A DNA stretch of 64,000 nt from NCBI GenBank assembly GCA_025504975.1, contig JANUWI010000013.1, forward strand, positions 930,001 to 994,000, given 5' to 3'. The stretch comes from Plenodomus lindquistii (taxonomy: Eukaryota; Ascomycota; Dothideomycetes; Pleosporales; Leptosphaeriaceae). The notes beneath the pieces were generated by a model. That model did not search any database. It had not been told where the DNA came from and saw only the letters and a program-made list of their open reading frames with translations. Both the position numbers and the translations under genes were made by a program. Numbering within the stretch: position 1 is the stretch's first letter; each line of letters begins with the position of its first letter. Positions 56,653 through 64,000 of this stretch are shown here, piece after piece.

Positions 56653-57943
56653 CTACAGAGTACGATGTATATGCGTCGACGATGCCTAGAGTACATCAGC
56701 AAAAGACAACGCCCAGCATCCAAAGGACACGATTTACCTGATGACTCGGAAACATGTGCGTATACGCAATCACGACATTTTCTCTCCGGGAAACAGCAAA
56801 GACTATGACTTCTGCAACATCTTCTGGACTCAACGGATCGCAGCCCCTACATTAAGGTCAGTATGTACCCAGAAAACGAGCGTGAGATATCCATAGATTA
56901 GGACTGGTGAATTTATACACCAGTGAAGACGGAGCAGAACTTACTCGTAGATTTTGTTTGCTTTTGTTTTATCATGTCGATGCCGGATGGTGTCTGGTGT
57001 CAAATTCCTACTCGCCACAAGTCAATCGATCAACCTCTTATACAAGCTTTCCGTATAACGGTAGCTTAGCTATATATATCTCACCGTCAAAACCTGACCC
57101 GGATCCACCGTCATCACTCTAATCCTCGTCGCAACCACCTCCTTCCTCAACGCCTCGGTGAACGCGCGAACCGCAGCTTTAGACGCACAATATATCTGTT
57201 TTCTCTGTTAATGCATGCCTCGTTTACCTTCCCCCCCCCCTTATGAGCATGTATGTGCTAGACATGAAAACTCACACTTCCGCCCACATACGCCTCCCTC
57301 CCTGCTATGCTCCCCAGCATGATGATATCGCCTCTCCCTCCATCACTGCGCTGTTTGAAGATGCGGAATACAGCTTGCGTCATGCCGATTACGCCTGTGA
57401 CGTTTGTTGCCCAGACGTCGCTTATCACATCAGGAGGAATATGCGGCGCTTGTTCCATGCCGCTCATAAAGCCCCTATTAGATCGTTACTTCGAACTCTG
57501 CGTTGTTTTCATGCATATACGACACCTTCCTATCCCATCCAAATTAAAATCAAGCCAAAGCCAAATTATCAACTCATACAAATCAAATCAAATCAAATCA
57601 AATCAAAAAAAACTCTAACAAACCCAGAGTCACCTAACATACGTACGCATTATTGACAAGCACATCCAACCCCCCTAAACTCCTCCGGCAACCCGGGTAT
57701 CAAACTTGCCACCTGCTCCGGCACCGATACATCGAGCCGTCTCACACAAATTCTCACGCCAGGTCCGACTTCGTTCTCAATCTGCTGGGCCAGCGCGTGG
57801 AGATGCAAGATTCGGCGCGCGGTGAGAATGAGGCGGAGGGAGTTGGGGCTGCTGCGGGCGAATTCTATGGCCGTGGCGCGGCCGATGCCAGAGGAGGCGC
57901 CGGTAATTAGGATGGTTTTGGTTGGGAGGTTGGGGGTGGGCAT
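56653..57943 (-). pseudogene. short-chain dehydrogenase of YMR226C type, inactivated by two frameshifts
   Basis: Six exons: 57943-57647, 57474-57276, 57195-57085, 57007-56945, 56846-56738 and 56685-56653. Family features are clear: ITGASSGIGRAT, an LVNNA site reached only after a frame change, MLGSIAGREAYVGGS-IYCASK with the active Tyr and Lys, VMTVDPGQVLT, PLSPEDVAEVIVF and the C-terminal SHQASS. Lesion 1 is an extra G in a run of six (57670-57675). Lesion 2 is a 7-bp tandem duplication (56988-57001). Ignoring one G and one 7-mer gives exactly 267 codons with every intron phase consistent, the same length I recall for yeast YMR226C. All splice sites survive, so inactivation looks recent, unless one lesion is a sequencing error. 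Confidence 0.88.
57580..57604. repeat. (aaatc)5 microsatellite in SDR intron
   Basis: Five perfect pentamers followed by A8, inside the first intron of the SDR pseudogene; on the transcribed strand it is a T-rich GATTT run. Confidence 0.9.
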
Positions 57944-58593
57944 TGTGGCTGGGGGTGATGATATCTATCGCTACTTGATTCGGTATGGTAGGTGAAGGAA
58001 TGAGCTATTGGGACCAGGGATGGTAGTGGCAAGAGGGTGCGGAGTCAGAATGAATTATGATTGGTTGGACTAGAACGCGCATAACGCTTTGAGTTCTACA
58101 AGTAGCAGAAGCACATTATACTAGATGGCCATAATATCTAGTGACTGATATCTAGCTTTCTTCATCATATTCCAACTTCTACTCATGAGAATACTTCAAA
58201 TTAGTATTCACGCGTGTGAGATTTTCAATAATGACAGGTACCACAAGTCCCTGTTAGACTACCCTCGGTCGTGGCTGACAGGCTTCTGTTCATGTCTTTT
58301 GCTACCGCCTAATGAGATCATGGCACCGCGTCTTGATGCTGTACCCTAGCCCTTGCCATGCCTCACAGATCCATTTGGCTAGTCCTGCGTGTAAGCTCGA
58401 CGCATCGGTGGTCTAGCAGTATAATCAGCCATTGCCATCTTTTACTCTCAAATGTCAAGCCACAGGTGTGAGATGCATGAAAGTGGCGCTCGATAACTTC
58501 AGTTCGTTTCCAAACATAGCAAAGGGTAGATAATATGATATGTGTCCAACTTCGCATGACGCTCTCGAATCCCACTCTTTACATGCAGGCGGG
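57944..58593. other. intergenic, 650 bp
   Basis: Upstream of the SDR pseudogene and 3' of NAA38. AT-rich, no ORF or RNA gene recognised. Confidence 0.5.
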
Positions 58594-59059
58594 TCATAAC
58601 ACGACACCGCTCTTCTGTCCAGGAAGGGTACTTTCTTCGTACTCGATTTTGGTAATGTGGTGACCAGGCACTACAATCAGACCAACGTAGCGACTGTTCC
58701 AAGTGACTTGGGCCGCAGGGTTGCCCGAATCTTCCACCGTCTTGCGGATGACGTCGGCTGATGGCGCGCGATACTCATGTGCCAGGGCCAGAATGATGTT
58801 GCGGTCCTGAAACTTGTCAAAGAGTGAGTCTGCAGAGGCCGCACACTGCATCTACCTTGTCGGTACACTTCATCTGGCCTGCAAAGACGCGTCCGTCCGA
58901 GGCATGGATGCGCAGGTTCTTGCCAATAAATTGCGACAGCCAAAAGGCCGCTTGTTCAGTGTCCATGGTTTGGGGTGACTTGGCCCAGGGCTTGAGCCAG
59001 CCAAAGCCAGAGTCAGAGCCAGAGCCAGAGCCAGAGCCTTTTGGACGTGGCCGTGCCAT
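58594..59059 (-). CDS. NAA38: NatC auxiliary subunit Naa38/Mak31 (LSMD1-like)
   Basis: Exons 59059-58856 and 58806-58594 give 138 residues. A basic and Gly/Ser-repeat N-terminus (PRPKGSGSGSGSDSGFG) precedes the Sm1 motif, IGKNLRIHASDGRVFAGQMKCTDK, spliced to DRNIILALAHEYR, and the Sm2 motif YVGLIVVPGHHITKIEYE. An isolated LSM fold of this kind with a C-terminal PGHHI string is the LSMD1/Naa38 family, which supports N-terminal acetylation by NatC on ribosomes. The acceptor could also lie 6 nt earlier, adding Phe-Gln. The Gly-Ser repeat is encoded by an AGAGCC hexamer microsatellite. Confidence 0.88.
59015..59038. repeat. (agagcc)4 coding microsatellite
   Basis: Four perfect hexamers in NAA38 exon 1, encoding alternating Gly-Ser near the N-terminus. 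Confidence 0.9.
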
Positions 59060-59402
59060 TAGCGGAGACGATGGTTGTGGCTGTACAGAGTGGCTCAGTC
59101 AGTGGGACGGCGAAGGCACGTGACGGACAGCGGACAGCGGACAGCGGACAGCGGACAGCGGAGTGGGGTTGGGCCGGATGGTTGTTGCTTGGCGCGTTTG
59201 TCGCGTTTGTCACAAATTTGTGAAGGCGCGGTTGCTCATCTCATGAGGTTTTCGACGCGAAGGCGCAAAGGCCTCACATAATACATAGAATGTTTTCAAT
59301 GCGGAGAAGCTGCCAATCGGCGGCGCAAAGCTATCATGCACACCCAAATTTGACAAGCGCACTTGTCCATGGCCAGCGGCGTGCCTTGTCCCGCAGCGCC
59401 GC
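59060..59402. other. divergent intergenic region, 343 bp
   Basis: Upstream DNA of NAA38 and of the next plus-strand gene; apart from the 7-bp repeat no feature recognised. Confidence 0.5.
59124..59158. repeat. (cggacag)5 tandem repeat
   Basis: Five perfect 7-bp units in the divergent gap between NAA38 and the mitochondrial protein gene. The unit length changes reading frame, consistent with a non-coding place. Confidence 0.9.
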
Positions 59403-60618
59403 ATGCTCACGAGGTCTGCCCTCTCCATAGCCATGATTCCGAAGAGCAGCACCAGAGTGCCCATAAGAGTCGTCTTTCGCACAGTACGTCATGTGCTGAC
59501 TGATTCCTTCCAGGCGCCCTTCCTGTCTTTGTTCAGCCGTCGACGCCTGCCCTTTCGCCCCTCCTCGCCACATTCAACTCCAAGGTCCTGCTGCCAATGC
59601 ACCTCAACAAGGAGCAGAAGAAGTTGGTTTATGCCCAGGAGAACAAGGCCAAGCTCGAAGCCGAGCCCGTGGAAGTCACACTGGGCGACGTCACGCTGCC
59701 CCTTGAACCCCTCAACCGCAACCACTTGCCCGACCGTTTCAAGTCTCTGCGTGACATTGTACGGCAAAGCGAGACCCCCGAGGACTGGGAGAATGTAGTG
59801 AGACTGCTCGAAGGCTTCCAGAGTGCGGGACTCCAGCCCAAGCCCCAATGGCAGGAACTAGTCGTCAGGCAACTCGGTGATGCCGGCATGCAGCACTTGG
59901 TGCTCAAGGCCCTTCAGCGTGTCAAGGCCACGGGCTTGCGGCTGACCGACCACGATGTCGTTGCGCAAGTGCTAAAATGCATCCACGATAAGGCTGCAAA
60001 GGCCAACTGGGACCAGGAAGAGACAACCAAAGCGCTACGCATGGCCAAGCAGGTTACCGAGCTCATGGAGGACAAGGAGCATCATGGTGCCCAGCCCGAC
60101 ACCGACCACAGGCGTGATCCTGTCGTCATTGCCCTGCCCACTGAGCTGGCCGCGGTACTTGCCCAAAAGCATGGTGGCGACAAAGCCGAAGTGAAGAAGC
60201 TCGCCAATCGCCTTGTTGCAGCACTGAAGCAGAGCAAATACTTGGTAGGTCAATCTGCTCTATCGCCTAACATGGATCTCCGCTTTCTAATCGTCTTGTG
60301 CAGACCAAACTCGACAGCTTAGCTGAGGTTCTCAGCCGTCGCAAGAGTGAACCAAAACATGCGAACATGATCACGTCCCATTTCTCCACCGCTAAACAAA
60401 CGGCCAAACTCATGATTATCTGGAACGCCCTGAAAACATCGCGGACCGCGCTTGGCGCTGAAATGCCCATGGCCGACGAGGCCAAGACGTTCGAATCAAG
60501 AGTTCAGCAAGTTCTGGACCAAGGTGTTGATGTGTTGGACGAAAAATTGAAAGATGGTCAGAAGAAACCCATGTACGATTACGCCAAGGATGCCTTGGAA
60601 CGATGTCGGCTAGTGTAA
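59403..60618 (+). CDS. probable mitochondrial protein, function unknown
   Basis: Exons 59403-59483, 59537-60244 and 60304-60618 give 367 residues. The N-terminus MLTRSALSIAMIPKSSTRVPIRVVFRT is rich in Arg/Ser and free of acids, like a mitochondrial presequence. The mature part is helical: LNKEQKKLVYAQENKAKLE, TLPLEPLNRNHLPDRFKSL, then a series of paired helices (WENVVRLLEGFQSAGLQP, WQELVVRQLGDAGMQHLVLKAL) that resemble PPR-type repeats. A mitoribosome- or RNA-associated role is only a guess. The first intron could end at either of two nearby AGs; only the one at 59535-59536 keeps the frame. The second intron ends TGTGCAG. Confidence 0.75.
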
Positions 60619-61199
60619 CATTACTGGGCGAATGTAGCAATATTGTAAGATCAGTGTTGAATTGCTGCGTGTATATGTTTGCATGAGAAGCAGATAGCAT
60701 CAAGGCGCTTGACTGTGGGTAATGCATAATTCACCTTGTTTCAGCTACCAGTCAGCTCAGTTCATTTGCCGTTTTCAAAGAAGACGCGATCTCTTAATGA
60801 TCCAGTCGGAATGCGGTTGAGAAGATATTGTTTGACAGTGTACTAACCGTTCCATAGCAGCTTAACCCCGATTATTGCCTTGCTATATTCTTTCGAATGA
60901 AAACCAGGGCTGAGATGCTTGCTCTCGCGATAGCGTGCATTTCGACCAGAGGCAAACGTGCGGCATGGCAAGCCGGTGCTCAACCGGTACATTTGCTCTA
61001 CTGATGCAATCTGCAAACAATCTGGACTTCGATACAAGTATGTCCAGGCTATATTGGAGCATCCATCCGTCTTCTTCTTCGAAGTCTTCCATAAATCGGT
61101 CCACTTAAATCACTGAACACTCAACTTCCCATAAAGTAACGCTCTAGAGATTCAATCCCCAGATCTCATCTTATCTCAAAACCCACCTCCAGCAAAACA
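60619..61199. other. intergenic, 581 bp
   Basis: No gene, RNA or repeat recognised. Confidence 0.5.
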
Positions 61200-61523
61200 A
61201 TGTACCCACCTCGCCCCCTCGCCCGGCGCCAACAAAACTACGCCTGGGACCAAGGCTACATGTACCAATCCAAGATCGGCCCCTCTTATGACTCCTACCC
61301 CCTGCAGTCTCCCCATCTCACGACCCCATTCAACCTCCACTCTCGCATCGCAGCTCTCAACCGGCGCGCCGCAATCGTCTCCGCAAACCTCGCGCACCGC
61401 ACCACCGTCGGTAAGCCCCTCAAACACACCAAGCTGAACGACCTCACCGAGACACAGCTACAAGGTATGGAATACGAGGGTGTAGGCTCCTGGCTTGGAA
61501 CAGGCGATGCAGGAGTTTTGTGA
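61200..61523 (+). CDS. small uncertain ORF, 107 aa
   Basis: From ATG 61200: MYPPRPLARRQQNYAWDQG, then a helical-looking stretch (FNLHSRIAALNRRAAIVSANLAHRTTV) and NDLTETQLQGMEYEGVGSWL. Just downstream another frame reads AMQEFCETVEEVGVLLGEISGRKG and then stops near 61578, which looks like the real C-terminus. I could not find a splice pair that joins the two frames in phase, so either the intron model is wrong or there is an indel. Family unknown. Confidence 0.4.
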   Translation: MYPPRPLARRQQNYAWDQGYMYQSKIGPSYDSYPLQSPHLTTPFNLHSRIAALNRRAAIVSANLAHRTTVGKPLKHTKLNDLTETQLQGMEYEGVGSWLGTGDAGVL

Positions 61524-62611
61524 GACGGTGGAGGAGGTGGGTGTACTTTTAGGGGAGATTAGTGGGAGGAAGGGGTGATCTGGGGGTTATGGGGATGAGT
61601 GGTGATACTGCGCCAACGACTAGTATGAGGGCGACAAGAAGGATATGGGGAGTGGGGATGGGAGGTTTAGGCGGTCGAGGTCGTCGTTGGAGTTTTGAGG
61701 ATGGTGGAGTAATATCTTTATGCGATAGTCTTATGTTCACGTGTACGCTATGTATGTATCTAAGACCTCACGCTGTTAGCCTTATTTGAAGAAGTCGTTT
61801 CCTTACTTCTTCATAAGCTGACTGTCTACGCTCTTAAACTGGAGTCAATTCTTGATATACGCAAATCCGTGGAAGTTGTCTACTTGGTCGCTGACATTAT
61901 ACACTTGAAGAATCACGTGGAGAGGTCATATGATAATCTACATCTCCCTACACAGAACACATGCGATTGACATCTCTTTCCAACTTGGTTTCATGGTCAT
62001 ACGCCTGATTTCATGATCTCTTCGATCACTGCCAGGTGTATGCGTGGACTGTGAATACGATACTCACTGCAAATACAGTATGTATAACCTTGTCAATACG
62101 GTACCAGCGCTCATCATATTAAACAAGTGTATGGTGATTCATGACTTTCCCGTAGGGTAAACTAAACATTCCGTGCAACACAGTACGAGAGCTTGATCAA
62201 CGTTTGCTCGTGCATGATGACGCCCAGATCAGCTTTTCAGACAAAGCCGACGACAAAATTCAGAGTTTCTGAAACAATATTACAAGTCTGTTCATTGTGG
62301 CAGGTAGACCACAGGAGTTCCAAATGTGAGTAGCATGTGCTGGGATCCACTAGCAGCGCACTTGGTTGTCCCGCACTCTGCATGTGCCGAATGTCCAGCG
62401 AAGTTCACAATGGCATCGATATAGTACAGATATTGAAGAAAAAAACAAGGAGGCCATGCCAAGTCTACAAAGGCTCCTGCAAACCGCGTTGTAAAGTTAT
62501 TGGCCGCCTTGGCTGATCAGATAGCTGTGCTAGCTCTGCCTCAGGGCACTACTATATACACCACCACCACCACAACCACCACCACAACCCCAGAAGCCCA
62601 AAAATCAAAGC
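61524..62611. other. intergenic, about 1.1 kb
   Basis: AT-rich, gene-free stretch ending at the tRNA. It includes a CCA/CAA-rich run at 62561-62589. Confidence 0.5.
62561..62589. repeat. CCA/CAA-rich simple repeat
   Basis: An imperfect trinucleotide array (ccaccaccaccacaaccacc...) just downstream of the tRNA gene's 3' end. Confidence 0.8.
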
Positions 62612-62717
62612 TGCATCGGCCGGGAATCGAACCCGGGGCTAGCCGAAACTACTGCAAATAACTCAGAAGAACTGGATCAGATGGCAACGGCTAATTTTAC
62701 CACTAAACCACCGATGC
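62612..62717 (-). tRNA. tRNA-Gly (GCC anticodon) with 35-nt intron
   Basis: Minus strand: acceptor GCATCGG (62717-62711) pairs with CCGATGC (62619-62613), discriminator A at 62612. The D arm has TGGTTTAGTGGTA (A box). The anticodon stem AGCCG/CGGCT encloses TTGCCA, giving anticodon GCC (62685-62683). The T arm is CCGGG-TTCGATT-CCCGG (B box GGTTCGATTCC). An intron of 35 nt (62681-62647) lies between positions 37 and 38, the canonical place; the spliced tRNA is 71 nt, normal for Gly. Confidence 0.93.
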
Positions 62718-62970
62718 GAGTGAAGGATTTATCATGTGATTGATGTAAAGATTGACAAGCCAATCGTAAATATTCTTTCAAAATTCATGGAGCCTATATG
62801 AATACCCGCAGGATTTTTTACTTAGCTTGAATTTACCCTTGGTGGGGTGGAGCAGTTGCACCAACACTTACTCGCTTAACGACTAAGATTTTCACCTAAA
62901 AGGATCGTAACGCAGTTGAACATAGTGCCTAATAACACACTATAGACAGGAAGTTTAGTAAACTATAATA
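62718..62970. other. short AT-rich spacer
   Basis: 250 bp between the tRNA and the decayed gene; nothing recognised beyond probable Pol III 5' flank. Confidence 0.4.
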
Positions 62971-64000
62971 GGAAAAGGTTACATCCCACGCTGTCTGATG
63001 ACACATTCGATATTGAGGAAGAGATCATCGGCCATTTATCCCGGAATCTCGAACTGAACCAGACACGGCGGCCTGAGGAAGATGCAAAAGGTGATGAGAA
63101 GGTCGCTGATGAAAACGATGAGCTGAAAGACGAGAGCATGCCTGAACTTGAATACCGACATTCTCCTCTATCCTTCTCCAAGACCGGTCCTTGCGGCAAC
63201 ATTTCAAAAGCGTGAACGTCAAAGATGATGGTGTAAAGAAATTCCGGACGCCTGCAACTGCTGCACACCTGACGATATTTCAGATGTATGTTGATATCAT
63301 GATGAAGGCAGCGAAAGATCCTGACGAAATATCAAACTTTGGGCTTTCCTTCTACGCGATCCAATATTGGCATGAGCATCTCAAAGAGCTGCACGTAGAG
63401 AACACGACACCTGAAGCTGTTGATCAGGTGGTCGCGCTAATTCGCCGCATTACGGAAAATGAGAACAACATTGCCAACCTATTGGAGAAGGTGGCAAGGC
63501 ATACAGACATGTTACATGTACCCTGAGCGAGCGGGTGACACGCCCACTGCTTGGTTCGACCCACTTTTTACGCGGGCTGCTAAGGCGTCGAAACTTGAAG
63601 ACGGACCTCTGGATGACCAATTCAAGAAATGGGCGCTTGCTGTTAACGGGGACAACGTCTTGCTGCCGTTGGCTGAAGGTCATATCTATAGTTGGTTGTA
63701 CTATGTATGCCAACGACCAAATGTGGATACCTGAAAGCTTCTCGTTCGTCAAGGCTGCGCTTTCCTGTGTAAGCTCCTCTTCTCTTTTGAAGCGTATTTT
63801 ATTACGTCATAGGCGGGTCGTCTCGAGATAAACGACGACGAGCCTCTCGAATTGATACGTTCAATTATGTCATCCTACGATACCCCACTCGATGGGTACC
63901 GAACGTTCAGAGCAATTGGGTCTACTTGGCTAACTATGGCTCCATGACCACGGACTTGCATCGCAAAAAGGCGTTGACCACGGATGCTCGATCTCTAATG
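62971..64000 (+). pseudogene. decayed protein gene with several frameshifts, runs off window
   Basis: Protein-like stretches occur one after another in changing frames on the plus strand. First an acidic part (TFDIEEEIIGHLSRNLELNQ) to about 63190; then LRQHFKSVNVKDDGVKKFRT...ENENNIANLLEKVARHTDM to about 63520; then ERAGDTPTAWFDPLF...LPLAEGHIYSWLYY to about 63705; then NDQMWIPESFSFVKAALSC to about 63770; then LELIRSIMSSYDTPLDGYRTF and a further shift near 63950. The junctions lack good splice sites and need single-base changes. The general look recalls C-terminal parts of large fungal NACHT/TPR-type proteins, but that is weak. No protein is reconstructed here. Confidence 0.6.

Noticed and set aside
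1..64000. CRISPR arrays, bacterial operons, riboswitches, intact transposons
   Set aside because: No repeat-spacer arrays, no transposase or reverse-transcriptase frames and no terminal repeats were seen; the window is fungal nuclear DNA.

Overview
The window is nuclear DNA of a filamentous ascomycete. Short spliceosomal introns (about 45-210 nt, GT-AG with CTNA-type branch points) interrupt most genes. Families such as AspC-type septin, LCL2, DUF8021 and ascomycete-type cellobiose dehydrogenase occur, and intergenic gaps are a few hundred bases to about 2 kb. The gene repertoire suits a plant-associated or saprotrophic Dothideomycete, probably Pleosporales; that placement is inferred from resemblance, not computed. 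All exon coordinates were worked out by hand from splice consensus, reading phase and family sequence expectation.

Layout: 1-16.8 kb holds the start of a conserved acidic fungal protein (cut by the left edge), a DHA1-like MFS transporter, a J-domain protein with a 198-residue helical repeat, two weak small ORFs, a head-to-head pair CDC23/APC8 and ERG20 (farnesyl diphosphate synthase), a secreted DUF8021 protein and a monocarboxylate-type MFS transporter. 17.9-21.3 kb has a large Myb-like protein and a PSI-domain membrane protein. 21.7-26.9 kb is the most striking segment: a CBM1-bearing cellobiose dehydrogenase and an AA9 lytic polysaccharide monooxygenase, divergently arranged around a 1.16 kb shared intergenic region. 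The two enzymes work as an extracellular redox couple on cellulose.

27-38.9 kb is mostly housekeeping: a small coiled-coil protein, septin AspC/Cdc12, Pwp2/Utp1, an unknown protein, a long coiled-coil protein, LCL2 and NOP10. 41-48.5 kb has a CASTOR-like ACT protein, an Ape1-type M18 aminopeptidase, Glc8/inhibitor-2 and an eIF4E. 49.7-60.6 kb has a Ulp2-type SUMO protease, a gamma-glutamylcyclotransferase-like protein, an Any1/PQ-loop membrane protein, an inactivated YMR226C-type dehydrogenase, the NatC subunit Naa38/Mak31 and a probable mitochondrial protein. The last 3 kb is gene-poor: a doubtful ORF, an intron-containing tRNA-Gly(GCC), and a multiply frameshifted decayed gene running off the right edge.

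Most genes are unrelated neighbours, as expected in a fungal genome. The CDH/AA9 pair is the one clear functional cluster. The SDR pseudogene, where removing exactly 1 bp and 7 bp restores a complete 267-codon frame across six exons, is the clearest sign of recent gene loss.
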